A stretch of DNA of 64,000 nt from Bacteroidia bacterium (lineage in GTDB: Bacteria; Bacteroidota; Bacteroidia; SpSt-205). The stretch lies in the NCBI GenBank assembly GCA_025059535.1, contig JANXCX010000011.1, positions 124,001 through 188,000 of the forward strand, given 5' to 3'. The notes beneath the pieces are model-generated. The model saw only the letters and a list, made by a program, of their open reading frames with translations, was not told where the DNA came from and searched no databases. The position numbers and the translations under genes were made by a program. Shown one piece after another: positions 53,252 to 62,300 of this stretch (positions are counted from its first letter, which is position 1; every line of letters begins with the position of its first letter).

Positions 53252-55170
53252 TCTGACCGCCCCATACCTAAGTAGGGCAGCCCCATAAGTACAATCTTCC
53301 AATCCAAAAGTACCGAGTACCGATGCGCATACATCAGATCCAAGCTAAGGGCTTGCGGATAATGCTGCCGCAGGAGATCGGTAGTTAGCACCCCCGCCTT
53401 AAGGAGGGGCATTTCTTCCGAAGGAATCTCGCTATAGCTTACAAAATGATACTTACCTCGCAAAACGCCGAGAAGGCTTCTAAGGGCTGCGAGAGGCTGA
53501 TGATAAATCCAAAAGGTGAAGGGATACGCTAAAATCAAGGCGACACTTACGGCAAGGTCAAAAATCTTTTTCTGAAAAAGCACTTCTGGCTGATGCAGAC
53601 GCAAGTAAAGGCGAAGGGAATTGCGGCTTATGAAGATGCTCTGGGGCCCAATAAGGTAATCGGCATAGGGGGGAATAATTTTGAAGTGCAGGCGCCGGTA
53701 AAAGTAACGCATCATCAGGGAGATGATTTCTTGGGAGGTAAGGCTGGTATTACAGAATATGAGCTCATCTGGCGCGTAGCGATCTAAAAGGTAAGGCAGG
53801 TGGGCGGGCGTGCCCAGCGCCTCCCGATGAGGCGTAGGGCTTACAAAGCCTACGAAGGTAGCGGGGTAGCGTATTTCCTCAAAGAGGAGGTGGCGAATAC
53901 GGCTAAATTGGCTAGGATGGGCAATCACCATAACGCGATGGGAAAGCTGGCCCGTAAGGTGGAGGCGCCCGCATCGCAGCCAGTTATCCAGTGCGCGCAC
54001 GGCTAGCCCCACGGGTAGAGCCGCCAACACTAGCCCCCCTACCAAAGAGCGGGCAAAATCCAGAGACGGCACAAGGTAGCCCAATAGCCCTAGGCTCACG
54101 AAAGCCACTAGGACGGCCCCAGCAATCCGCCTTAGCCGATAAGGCGTGGTATAGTTCAGGAAGATCGCATGGGCCGCTACGAAGGCCGCTACACAGACTG
54201 AAAGCAAACCTATTTCCCTTGGCCAAGGGGGACTGCCCTCAAGCTGTAGGAGCATCCATCCCCCCCCACCCAAAAGGAGCATCTCTAAAAGGGGTAAGTA
54301 AACCTTCAGAAGGCCGCGCTTGAAGGCGGAAAGAAAAGCCGCTGAAAGAATGCCCATCTGGTACCACATAGCCATAGGCCAGCGCCGCCAGCCCCGATAA
54401 TGCTTCTGAACAAACTGCAAAGAAGCCTTGTAGAAGGTGAGCACATAGTTGAAGGAATGCGTTCGCGTGCTCTCACCTTTGAAATGTACGATTTGCGTGG
54501 TAGGAAGGTAGTAGTTCTTATAGCCGGCTTGCAGAATCCGATAGCACAGATCAATGTCCTCCATATACATGAAAAATCGCTCATCCAGAAGCCCTACTCG
54601 ATCCAGCACAGCGCGCGGGATAGTCATAAAAGCCCCAGAAAGTACAGGTACCTCGGCTATAGCATCCTCTGGCAGGTAGCTTAGGTGGTAGCTGGCAAAT
54701 AGACGACTTTTAGGAAAAAGCCTGTCTAGCCCGCTCAGCTTACAGAATACGCCCCAGGCAGAGGGCAGATTTTTCCGGGAATCGGGTGAGAAGCGACCTT
54801 GCCCATCTATTATTTTTACGCCTACGGCGCCGGCTTCGGGATGCTCCGCCAAGAAGGCCAGCACTTTTCGGAAGGTGTCCTCTTGAACGATGGTGTCAGG
54901 ATTGAGGAGGGCGATGTAGCGGCCTTCGGCTAAACGAATAGCTTGATTATTTGCTCGCGCAAAGCCTACATTGGTAGTATTGACTATCAGCCGCACCCAA
55001 GGAAATTCCTCGCGCACCATCTCCACGCTATTGTCAATAGAGGCATTATCCACTACCCATACTTCTGCCGAAAGCCCCTCTATAGCGCGCGCTACCGACT
55101 GTAGGCACTGCCGAAGGAAGTACTTGACATTATAGCTTACGATGACGATGGAAAGTTCCTTCACAGGCAT
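53248..55170 (-). CDS. GT2 glycosyltransferase fused to a membrane and Rossmann-like region
   Basis: 640 aa. Residues 1-270 are a GT2 domain (SIVIVSYNVKYFLRQCL, VDNASIDNS, ALLNPDTIV, MYMEDIDLCYRILQAGY). Then several membrane spans (about 285-395), a soluble segment with RVMVIAHPSQFSRIRHLL and DELIFCNTSL like the CoA_binding_3 domain of WcaJ-type sugar-phosphate transferases, and a final KIFDLAVSVALILAYPF span as in that family. The transferase catalytic motif (KFRSM) is missing. Overlaps recR by 10 bp and the following lipoprotein by 4 bp. Confidence 0.75.
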   Translation of the reverse strand: MPVKELSIVIVSYNVKYFLRQCLQSVARAIEGLSAEVWVVDNASIDNSVEMVREEFPWVRLIVNTTNVGFARANNQAIRLAEGRYIALLNPDTIVQEDTFRKVLAFLAEHPEAGAVGVKIIDGQGRFSPDSRKNLPSAWGVFCKLSGLDRLFPKSRLFASYHLSYLPEDAIAEVPVLSGAFMTIPRAVLDRVGLLDERFFMYMEDIDLCYRILQAGYKNYYLPTTQIVHFKGESTRTHSFNYVLTFYKASLQFVQKHYRGWRRWPMAMWYQMGILSAAFLSAFKRGLLKVYLPLLEMLLLGGGGWMLLQLEGSPPWPREIGLLSVCVAAFVAAHAIFLNYTTPYRLRRIAGAVLVAFVSLGLLGYLVPSLDFARSLVGGLVLAALPVGLAVRALDNWLRCGRLHLTGQLSHRVMVIAHPSQFSRIRHLLFEEIRYPATFVGFVSPTPHREALGTPAHLPYLLDRYAPDELIFCNTSLTSQEIISLMMRYFYRRLHFKIIPPYADYLIGPQSIFISRNSLRLYLRLHQPEVLFQKKIFDLAVSVALILAYPFTFWIYHQPLAALRSLLGVLRGKYHFVSYSEIPSEEMPLLKAGVLTTDLLRQHYPQALSLDLMYAHRYSVLLDWKIVLMGLPYLGMGRSE

Positions 55171-55766
55171 ATTCGCTGACGATCTCTGAACGAACGCGCC
55201 AGAGTAAGCGGGTCTAGATATTCCAGGTCACTACTTACAGGTATGCCACTGGTAAAGCGCGTAATGCGCCCTGGCCAGTCAGCCAGCTGACGAGCGATAT
55301 AGTAGGTGGTGGTTTCGGCCTCTGGGCTTGTACCTAAAGCTAAAATAAGCTCTTCAAAAGGCTCATCCTGAAGACGCTGCCACAGCTCGGCTAGCCGGAG
55401 GTCTTTTTCTTGAATGCGTGCCAGCGGGTCTAGCACGCCCCCTAGGATATGGTAGCGCCCGCGAAAAGTTTGGGCCCGCTCCAGCGCCAGCAAAGCGCCT
55501 ACATCCTTTACCACACACAGCACCGGTTCGGTGCGGGTAGGATCCGTACAGATGGGGCAAAGCTCCGCCTCAGCCCAGAAACCGCAGCGGAGGCAAGGCC
55601 TTACCTGGGTTTGAACCGCCGCCAAAGCCTCCGCCAGTTCGCTTAGAAGGTTTTCTTTCCGCAAAAGAGCCTGCAGGATGCGCAGCGCACTTCGGGCCCC
55701 AATCCCTGGTAGCTTTTGCAGGACAGCCTGCAGGGACCTTACCGAAGAGGGTAAAAGCGCCTCCAT
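55161..55766 (-). CDS. recR: Recombination protein RecR
   Basis: Works with RecF/RecO to load RecA at gaps. 201 aa. N-terminal HhH (LQKLPGIGARSALRIL), C4 zinc finger (CLRCGFWAEAELCPIC) and a Toprim domain (VLCVVKDVGALLALE ... LALGTSPEAETT). An exact -7 box lies 10 nt upstream. Overlaps the GT2 fusion gene by 10 bp. Confidence 0.95.
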   Translation of the reverse strand: MEALLPSSVRSLQAVLQKLPGIGARSALRILQALLRKENLLSELAEALAAVQTQVRPCLRCGFWAEAELCPICTDPTRTEPVLCVVKDVGALLALERAQTFRGRYHILGGVLDPLARIQEKDLRLAELWQRLQDEPFEELILALGTSPEAETTTYYIARQLADWPGRITRFTSGIPVSSDLEYLDPLTLARSFRDRQRICL

Positions 55767-55776
55767 TAGCCGAATG

Positions 55777-55784
55777 CAAAACTA
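55777..55784 (-). promoter_or_regulatory. -7 element TAGTTTTG for recR
   Basis: Exact TAnnTTTG match, 10 nt before the ATG at 55766. Confidence 0.5.
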
Positions 55785-55812
55785 AGGCGAAAACGCCACT
55801 TTAGAGCAAAAC

Positions 55813-56901
55813 TTACAAGCTTTTCAAGTTCAGCCAATATACCAGAGCCCCTATCCCTGCACCAATCAGCAACACCAGTAGAACTACCTTTAGCCAGCTA
55901 ATAGGTCGGTCACCGCCCACTACGCCGCTTCGCCCATGGATAACGACCCTATAGGGCTTCTGCCCATACCTGTAGGCTAAAATATACACAGGTACATACA
56001 CCAGCTTAGTTGTAAGGCCCGAAAGGTGCAAACGCATATGGAAGTCTTTATAGGTATCCCCCGGGATAGCTCTTTTACAGGCGGCTTCGGTGAGTTCGGT
56101 TATGCGCCTATAGCCTTCGGTCCAGGCCTCACGTAAGGGCTTGTCTGGCAGGGCCACATCCCACCCCAGAAAGTAGGCCGGCTCATAGGGGCGCAGATCC
56201 GTAGGCGTGGCAAACCCACCCACATCGTCCAAGTAGCGCGTAGGCAGGCTCCGGAGGGCTGAAACCAGAAGGTCGTCAAAAAAATCCCTATGCTGACCGG
56301 TTACAGGGGGGCCCCACTCTACATACGTAGTGGTGCGCGTTTTCCAAGACTGCGTGCTTGCGTCGTAATAGCGCTCCGTACGCGTACGATGGTATCCTGG
56401 CACGGCGCGCCACTCCGCATAAACCTGCGCGTCAAAGGTCCAGCAGGGTAGATATACGCCGCGCAAATCATCTATTCGGCTGCGCTGCGCCAGATCCGAG
56501 GGGGCAAACCAGAGGCTTTTGAGCCAGCGCTGGAAAGCGGCCTTAGCGGAGTCCGGCGTTACACGGAAAGGCAGAACCCCCTGGGGCCGAACAGGCTGCT
56601 GTTCAAGGCGCGCCACCTCCACCGCTTCCGCTCCACAGAAGTCACACTTAGCGCGCGCCTCCTGATAGGCAATCGCCGCCCCACAGCTTCGGCAGGTCCG
56701 TACCTGATGCCCCTCAATCACCTCACGGCGCGCCTCCGCCTGCTGCAGCGCCGCCTCCAAGTCCACCTCGGTTATCGGCGCGCCCAAATCCGCTATCGCC
56801 GCTTCAGCCCCACAATAAGAGCATTTCAGCCGTTCTCGCCCCGCATCATAGGTTACCGAAGCCCCACAACTCCTACAGCGAACCGTATAAATGTCTGCCA
56901 T
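55813..56901 (-). CDS. Double zinc-ribbon protein with C-terminal membrane anchor
   Basis: 362 aa from the ATG of MADIYTVRC, set by the -7 box 3 nt upstream. Two zinc ribbons, CRSCGASV...CSYCGAEA and CRSCGAAI...CDFCGAEA (about residues 9-35 and 75-100), a central beta-rich domain of unknown type, and one C-terminal span (LKVVLLVLLIGAGIGALVY) near 340. Resembles zinc-ribbon proteins often labelled as TFIIB-like or PriA-like, but it has no helicase motifs. Function unknown. Confidence 0.78.
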   Translation of the reverse strand: MADIYTVRCRSCGASVTYDAGRERLKCSYCGAEAAIADLGAPITEVDLEAALQQAEARREVIEGHQVRTCRSCGAAIAYQEARAKCDFCGAEAVEVARLEQQPVRPQGVLPFRVTPDSAKAAFQRWLKSLWFAPSDLAQRSRIDDLRGVYLPCWTFDAQVYAEWRAVPGYHRTRTERYYDASTQSWKTRTTTYVEWGPPVTGQHRDFFDDLLVSALRSLPTRYLDDVGGFATPTDLRPYEPAYFLGWDVALPDKPLREAWTEGYRRITELTEAACKRAIPGDTYKDFHMRLHLSGLTTKLVYVPVYILAYRYGQKPYRVVIHGRSGVVGGDRPISWLKVVLLVLLIGAGIGALVYWLNLKSL

Positions 56902-56904
56902 AGC

Positions 56905-56912
56905 CAAAGTTA
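56905..56912 (-). promoter_or_regulatory. -7 element TAACTTTG for the zinc-ribbon gene
   Basis: Exact match with 3 nt (GCT) before the ATG at 56901. Confidence 0.62.
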
Positions 56913-56968
56913 GGCACAAAGGCCTCTAAGCAGTAGTCTAAACCTTTTCGGTGCTCGCAAATCCTTAC

Positions 56969-56976
56969 AAACTTTG
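56969..56976 (+). promoter_or_regulatory. Possible -7 element AAACTTTG for the TonB-type receptor
   Basis: One mismatch (first base); 4 nt (CCTA) before the ATG at 56981. Confidence 0.45.
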
Positions 56977-56980
56977 CCTA

Positions 56981-59419
56981 ATGGGCCGGCTTTTAGGTGT
57001 GGGAGGATGGATAGGCGGGCTCTTATTTGCGCAGCTTGCCCCAAGTCGGCGCGGCGAAGGCCCTGAGCTGATCTCGCCGCGCTTGGAGGCAGCCCTTAAT
57101 GGCACTATCAAAGGTACCCTAAGGGATAGCGCCACCAACCAGCCTCTAGCTTACGTAAGCCTGTACCTCTACAAGGGAGAAAAACTGGTTGCAGGCACCC
57201 TTTCAGATGAAAAGGGCCACTTCACCCTGGCTGAAATTCCGCCCGGTAGATACATACTACGCCTCCAGGCGATTGGGTATGCCCCCATTGAGAAACCCGT
57301 AGAAACTACCCCCCTCCGACCTGACCTTAATTTGGGTACACTCTATCTGAGCGAGCCCAGTACTACGCTTGCGCCCGTACAGATACAGGCCGAGCGAAAC
57401 CCTATAGAGTACCTTCCCGAGAAAGTCGTCTATACGCCTGAGCGGGATGCTACCATACAGGGAGGCGACGCCTTGGATGCCCTTCGGAAGATGCCCGCGG
57501 TAAATGTAGATATAGATGGACGGATTGAGGTGCGCGGCAGCGGGGCTGTCCGCATTTGGGTAGATGGTAAGCCCTCCCTCCTTTTTGCCAATAACCCCAC
57601 CGATGCGCTGCGCGCCCTTCCCGCCGACCAAATAGAGCGCATTGAACTTATTACTGTGCCTTCTGCGCGCTACGAAGCAGAGGGCGCAGCTATTCTAAAC
57701 ATCGTTCTCAAGCGCCATCGCTTGGAGGGCCTTGCCACCAGCTTAAGCGCCGGCGTAACCAACCAGCTCACTAACGCTAATCTCATGATAGGGGCTAAGG
57801 TAGGCCGATGGTCGCATACGCTGCAAGCAGGCGGGCGCTATCGCTACGCCGGCACGGGCTACAGCCGCTTCCAGCGCCTCCAATATACGGATAGCGGGCC
57901 TATCCAACTTAGGCAAAACGGCGACTTCCTCCCGCGCCGCCTCGCCTCTAACCTCACCTATAGCGGCGAATTTGTCCGAAATATCGCCCATTTCTTCTCG
58001 TGGGGCCTTCAATGGCGCCACCTGCTTTTTGACCGCCAAAATACTCTCACGGTGGAATGGCACGGGGGTAGGTGGGATGGCCTCCGCTACACTCGCCAGG
58101 CCCACTTCCCCTCCCAAGACTGGGGCCTTAGCGCTAACTTAGATTATACCTACCGCTCACCTCATCGTACGGGCGAAGAGCTTCTCGTATCCCTGCAGGG
58201 CGGATATAACCCCCGCTTGCAGCGCTACTTCCTAAACCAGATAGCCCCCCTAGACAGCTTTAACCTCCAAGAGCGCAGTACCAACAGCGGGCCCTCCTGG
58301 GAAGCACAAGGACAAATGGACTACACCCGCCCCTTAGGTACTCACTGGAAGCTGGAAACAGGATGGCGTTGGCAGGCCCGTACGCTCTACACGGGCTTCT
58401 ACTACGAACGGTATGATCCCCAACGGGAAACCTTTGTACGCCAATCCCATCGCCAAGATACCCTCACCTATACCCAGCTCATCCCAGCAGCTTACCTCTC
58501 CTTAGGATGGGCCAAGGAGAAATGGCTACTCAAAATAGGCCTCCGCTACGAGCTCACCTATAATACGGGAGCCTTTCTGCGGGGCACCCGCCCCTTCACC
58601 CAAAGCTATCACAATTTTTTCCCTACACTCCTTCTAAGCTACACTTTGAGGGGGCTTTTCCCCATCCAGCTCAGTTACAGCCAGCGCATTCGCCGCCCGT
58701 GGCTCCAAGAACTTAATCCTTTTGTAGATGCCTCGGATCCCCGCAACATTCAGTATGGAAACCCTGACCTTAACCCCGAAATCACCCACATCCTAGAGCT
58801 AGCCTTTTTCCCGTATGTGTCAGTGTTTTTCCGCCATACGCCAAATGCCATCCAGGAATACAGCTTCGTAGATGGTAGCCAGATTACGCACACTACTTTC
58901 CTAAATGCTGGCCGACGCGACTTTTATGGAATAAACCTCTTTGGACGACGGGCTTTCTTTTCCGATCGGCTTGTCCTTCAGGCGAATGGCGAATTTATGT
59001 GGGCTGTAGCGCGCGCTCACCTTCGAAATGAGGTACTTAGCACCTCTGGCTGGCAGTATAGCCTACGTGGCAGCCTTCAGCTCAAGCCGGCCCCCACTTG
59101 GCTTATTGAACTTTCAGGTAATTACAATTCCCCCCGAATCAGCCTGCAAGGGACACGGCCCGTATTTATGTTCCATGAGCTTGGGGTGCGTAAAACCTTT
59201 GGAAAGGGCCGCTGGGCCCTGGGCCTCATAGCCTATAATCCGTTCTTCGCCTATCTACGCCTCCAGACCATCCTTCAAAGTCCTGACTTCTATCAAGAAA
59301 GCCTTACTGCCATACCCTTCCGCCTGATAGGCTTGCAGGTGCGTTATCAGGCCACGCGGGCAGGCGAGAACTTCTGGCGGCGCCGACGCCCTTCCCCTAC
59401 CACCGAAGAGGAGTGGTAA
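56981..59419 (+). CDS. Outer-membrane TonB-receptor-like barrel with CarboxypepD_reg domain
   Basis: 812 aa from the ATG of MGRLLGVGGWIGG; an in-frame GTG at 56951 lies upstream of the -7 box and is rejected. Short signal peptide (LLFA|Q), carboxypeptidase-regulatory-like beta sandwich (IKGTLRDSATNQPLAYVSLY ... GHFTLAEIPPGRYIL), plug-like region (DALRKMPAVNVDIDG, then IERIELITVPSARYEAEG) and a barrel of OMP_b-brl_3 type to the C-terminus. No SusD partner follows. Substrate unknown. Confidence 0.88.
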   Translation: MGRLLGVGGWIGGLLFAQLAPSRRGEGPELISPRLEAALNGTIKGTLRDSATNQPLAYVSLYLYKGEKLVAGTLSDEKGHFTLAEIPPGRYILRLQAIGYAPIEKPVETTPLRPDLNLGTLYLSEPSTTLAPVQIQAERNPIEYLPEKVVYTPERDATIQGGDALDALRKMPAVNVDIDGRIEVRGSGAVRIWVDGKPSLLFANNPTDALRALPADQIERIELITVPSARYEAEGAAILNIVLKRHRLEGLATSLSAGVTNQLTNANLMIGAKVGRWSHTLQAGGRYRYAGTGYSRFQRLQYTDSGPIQLRQNGDFLPRRLASNLTYSGEFVRNIAHFFSWGLQWRHLLFDRQNTLTVEWHGGRWDGLRYTRQAHFPSQDWGLSANLDYTYRSPHRTGEELLVSLQGGYNPRLQRYFLNQIAPLDSFNLQERSTNSGPSWEAQGQMDYTRPLGTHWKLETGWRWQARTLYTGFYYERYDPQRETFVRQSHRQDTLTYTQLIPAAYLSLGWAKEKWLLKIGLRYELTYNTGAFLRGTRPFTQSYHNFFPTLLLSYTLRGLFPIQLSYSQRIRRPWLQELNPFVDASDPRNIQYGNPDLNPEITHILELAFFPYVSVFFRHTPNAIQEYSFVDGSQITHTTFLNAGRRDFYGINLFGRRAFFSDRLVLQANGEFMWAVARAHLRNEVLSTSGWQYSLRGSLQLKPAPTWLIELSGNYNSPRISLQGTRPVFMFHELGVRKTFGKGRWALGLIAYNPFFAYLRLQTILQSPDFYQESLTAIPFRLIGLQVRYQATRAGENFWRRRRPSPTTEEEW

Positions 59420-59450
59420 CCCTTCTTCCCTAAAGCCAATCCGTTATACC

Positions 59451-59458
59451 TAACTTTG
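59451..59458 (+). promoter_or_regulatory. -7 element TAACTTTG for the Wzz-like gene
   Basis: Exact match; 4 nt (CGCA) before the GTG at 59463. Confidence 0.63.
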
Positions 59459-59462
59459 CGCA

Positions 59463-60422
59463 GTGCCTCATCCAGTCTGGCGCTCAATTGAGCCTTACCT
59501 AATTCTCCTGAAAGCCTACAAATGGCATCTTTCTACTTTTGTGCTGAGCCTAACGGGGATCCTCGGCCTCCTACTCCTGTACTTACCGCCCTCCTACGTC
59601 TGCGAAATGGAATTCGTCCCACCCGACTTTAGCGTAGCTTCCCCCCTGCTCAAGAATGCCGCCCTAGTGCCTGGCGGTAGCAGTGACTTGGAACGCCTTT
59701 ATAGTTACCTTCAATCCTACTCCCTCCAACAAATGGTAATAGACTCCTTCAACCTTTATCGCTACTACCAGCTAGAGGACATACCTTCGCCCGCTCGACG
59801 CGCCCGCAAGGTTCGTCGCATCCTTGAGCGAAATCTCTCCGTGCGCATCACTCGTAATGCCACCCTCCTCGTCTCCGTAAAGGATACCTCCCCTCAAATG
59901 GCGTATAGAATGACGGTCTTTATCAAAAGAAAAGTAGAAGAATTCTGCCTAAGCCTCATAGGTGCCCAGAAGGCGCTAACTGAAACCACTGAAAGGCTAC
60001 GAGCGGTCTTAGATGAGATAAACCGTTTAGAAAAGGATATAGCAGAGGTACGCACAAAGTATAAAATAATAACAAGCTCTCCCCAAACCAGCCTATTCCC
60101 CTTTGTCCCTACGCCTGAGAGTTTTGTGTATTATGATTACGTCCTTAGTCGGGAAACCCGACTCACCCAGCTCCAGCAGATTTATGCTACCCTTCTGGAA
60201 GAGAAGCTGCGACGCGAGGAGCTAGCTCGCATTTATGCGAAACCCATCTTCATAATTGAGCCGCCTTATTACCCGCTCTACCCCGTCGGGCCAAGTAGAT
60301 GGATTCTCCTTTTAGTAGGGGCATTAGGGGCTCTGGCTTTAGGCCTGGGGGCCTTAGGGTATTTTTATCACTTAGGCTGGGTATCGGTGCCTTACCCACA
60401 GGCTGAAGCCGTGGAATCGTAG
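59463..60422 (+). CDS. Wzz/chain-length-determinant-like polysaccharide co-polymerase
   Basis: 319 aa from a GTG. Membrane span near 23-42 (LSTFVLSLTGILGLLLLYL), a periplasmic region with a coiled coil (about 165-200), Pro-rich PPYYPLYPVGPSRW near 265 and a second span near 282-300. This two-span layout with the Pro-rich segment is typical of Wzz/GumC co-polymerases that set glycan chain length. No fused tyrosine kinase. The 3' end overlaps aroQ convergently by 31 bp. Confidence 0.82.
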   Translation: MPHPVWRSIEPYLILLKAYKWHLSTFVLSLTGILGLLLLYLPPSYVCEMEFVPPDFSVASPLLKNAALVPGGSSDLERLYSYLQSYSLQQMVIDSFNLYRYYQLEDIPSPARRARKVRRILERNLSVRITRNATLLVSVKDTSPQMAYRMTVFIKRKVEEFCLSLIGAQKALTETTERLRAVLDEINRLEKDIAEVRTKYKIITSSPQTSLFPFVPTPESFVYYDYVLSRETRLTQLQQIYATLLEEKLRREELARIYAKPIFIIEPPYYPLYPVGPSRWILLLVGALGALALGLGALGYFYHLGWVSVPYPQAEAVES

Positions 60423-60856
60423 TTCGGCAGGACCGCGTGCAGGAGGGCCAGAAGCGCTAACTCATACCCATACATACCCACCCCTGCAATAACGCCTACA
60501 CACGCTCGGGCCGTAAGAAGGCGCTGCCGAAAGCTTTCACGCCGATAGACCGAACTCACATGCACTTCTATGCAGGGTTTTTTACAGCCCCGCAGAGCAT
60601 CGTACAGCACATAGCTGGTATGGGCTAAGGCCCCGGGATTGAATATAAGCCCATCGTAGGCTGTCGTCTCCCAAATCCATTCCACCAGCTGACCTTCATG
60701 GGGGCTTTCCAGATAGGTGAGGTGGGCAAGGTGGCCATACCGCTCGCAAAGTCCCTGCCATACGGCTTCCCAGGACAAATTCCCATAGATAGTCGGCTCC
60801 CGACCTTGCCCTATGTATCGTACATTCGGCCCATGCAAAATCCGAATACGCCACAT
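60392..60856 (-). CDS. aroQ: Type II 3-dehydroquinate dehydratase
   Basis: Third step of the shikimate pathway. 154 aa. LHGPNVRYIGQGREPTIYG carries the catalytic Tyr; the usual NLLG segment is changed to VRYIG. NPGALAHTSYVLYDAL has the catalytic His region, and EVHVSSVYRRESFR follows. Start ATG lies 5 nt after TATCTTTG. Its first 24 bp overlap the 5' end of the divergent xerD gene. Confidence 0.9.
   Translation of the reverse strand: MWRIRILHGPNVRYIGQGREPTIYGNLSWEAVWQGLCERYGHLAHLTYLESPHEGQLVEWIWETTAYDGLIFNPGALAHTSYVLYDALRGCKKPCIEVHVSSVYRRESFRQRLLTARACVGVIAGVGMYGYELALLALLHAVLPNYDSTASACG
60821..60828 (+). promoter_or_regulatory. Possible -7 element TACATTCG for xerD
   Basis: One mismatch (TTCG); 4 nt (GCCC) before the ATG at 60833. 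Lies inside the aroQ coding sequence. Confidence 0.38.
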
Positions 60857-61738
60857 CTACCCAAAGATATACTTACCCGCTGGCTGCACTATCTAGCCAT
60901 AGAAAGGGGCCTTAGCCCTGCTACGGTGAAAGCGTACAAGGCGGATATAGCGCCGATCTTAGCGGGGCCTTTTACGCTGGAGGGCATACATACCCAGCTT
61001 ATGAACCTAAGCCGCCAGCGTGAATGGCAGGCCATCAGCGTAGCGCGCAAGCTGGCCGCCCTCCGAAGCTTTCTTCGCTTCCTTTACGAGATGGGCTTCC
61101 TTGAGGAGGATTGGTCCGCCTTATGGGAAAATCCGCGCTTCTGGCGTAAAATCCCTATCTACCTCACCGTAGAGGAGGCCCAGCGCTTGCTGGACGCTTA
61201 CCCTACCCATACCCGGCATGGCCTGCGAAACAAGGTGCTTTTAGAGCTTCTATACGGGTCAGGGTTACGCGTAAGTGAGGCTTGCAAACTGCGTCTGGAA
61301 GATATCAGCCCAGAAGAGCGGATGCTTCGGATAGAGGGGAAAGGGCAAAAAGTGCGCTGGGTGCCCTTTAGTCGGCCATTAGAAGGGCTTTTGGCTGAAT
61401 ATCTACCTTTACGGGTGCAGCGCTATAGGCCGCACCGAGGGTGCGCCTCCTTCCTTTTACTGAGCCAGAAGGGCGGCCCGCTTACGCGGATTCAGGCCTA
61501 TGCGATTGTACGGGAGGCTGCGCGGGTGGCAGGCTTGGAGAGGCCTATTAGCCCGCATGCGCTGCGCCATAGCTACGCTACCCACCTGCTGCTGGCCGGG
61601 ATGGACCTAGCCTACCTACAGAGGCTATTAGGTCACGCTAGCCTCACGACTACCCAGCATTACCTCCACCTCCTCCCACAAGACCTCCACCAGGTAATCG
61701 CTCAGTACCACCCCCGCGCAAGAGTAGCCCCAGAATAA
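60833..61738 (+). CDS. xerD: Tyrosine recombinase, XerC/XerD family (second copy)
   Basis: 301 aa from the ATG of MQNPNTPHLP; the longer open frame to 60698 lies inside aroQ and is rejected. Core-binding domain with HYLAIERGLSPATVKAYKAD near residue 20 and a catalytic domain with Arg in GSGLRVSEACKL, Lys in EGKGQKVRWVP, HxxR in HALRHSYATHL, His in LLGHASLTTT and Tyr in QHYLHL. Housekeeping Xer type. The 3' end overlaps the convergent membrane protein gene by 89 bp. Confidence 0.88.
   Translation: MQNPNTPHLPKDILTRWLHYLAIERGLSPATVKAYKADIAPILAGPFTLEGIHTQLMNLSRQREWQAISVARKLAALRSFLRFLYEMGFLEEDWSALWENPRFWRKIPIYLTVEEAQRLLDAYPTHTRHGLRNKVLLELLYGSGLRVSEACKLRLEDISPEERMLRIEGKGQKVRWVPFSRPLEGLLAEYLPLRVQRYRPHRGCASFLLLSQKGGPLTRIQAYAIVREAARVAGLERPISPHALRHSYATHLLLAGMDLAYLQRLLGHASLTTTQHYLHLLPQDLHQVIAQYHPRARVAPE
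60862..60869 (-). promoter_or_regulatory. -7 element TATCTTTG for aroQ
   Basis: Exact match; 5 nt (GGTAG) before the ATG at 60856. Lies inside the xerD coding sequence. Confidence 0.62.
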
Positions 61739-62300
61739 GCCCATAAATCAGTCCCAAAACGCCTAATACCTTAGCCCGATCAAGTATGGCGTATCCCAGC
61801 ACTTGCTGTCGCGCCCGATAAGCATGATAGAGGTGAATCTGGGTTTCTATGATTTCCTCTACTTTTTGGGGTGAGAGGGTTAGTTTGCCTGCGGCTATTT
61901 GCTGTTGCAGGTAAGTTCGCAAGGCGGCGGCTCGGCGCGCAGGATAGGCCTCATAAGCAGCTCGCAGAAGGGGCTCCATCAGGCGCTCGCCCACCGCTTT
62001 CAGGGGCGCACTCAGCAGGCTGACGCCTACCACCCATAGGATTATCCGCACGGGATCTAAATACCCCAACCGACGCAAACGACCCAAAAACACCCCAAGC
62101 ACGATTACGAGCCACACCGCACCCGCCAGAAGGAGAAACTGGCCAGCCATTACCTCATACGCCCATCCCACCTTCCAGGTGAAGTAGTCTATAATTAGCG
62201 CGCCAGCTACATGAATAAGGGCCGCCGCTACCCCACTACCTATCCACGCTCGGAGAGGGAGTAAAGGACCCACCATAACCGGTAAGATAAAGCAGAGCAT
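61650..62300 (-). CDS. Small membrane protein of unknown function (DUF4199-like?)
   Basis: 216 aa with four or so membrane spans (about 5-30, 50-72, 85-100 and 185-202) and an amphipathic helical segment at about 110-180. The Gly-rich C-terminus (LPGGGLVGGGGGNAG) is encoded opposite xerD and may not be functional. Resembles DUF4199-type proteins in layout only. Overlaps the DUF1599 gene by 65 bp. Confidence 0.6.
   Translation of the reverse strand: MLCFILPVMVGPLLPLRAWIGSGVAAALIHVAGALIIDYFTWKVGWAYEVMAGQFLLLAGAVWLVIVLGVFLGRLRRLGYLDPVRIILWVVGVSLLSAPLKAVGERLMEPLLRAAYEAYPARRAAALRTYLQQQIAAGKLTLSPQKVEEIIETQIHLYHAYRARQQVLGYAILDRAKVLGVLGLIYGLILGLLLRGGGTERLPGGGLVGGGGGNAG

Noticed and set aside
60698-60832. 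45-residue N-terminal extension of the second Xer
   Set aside because: Lies inside aroQ on the opposite strand and has no recombinase similarity.
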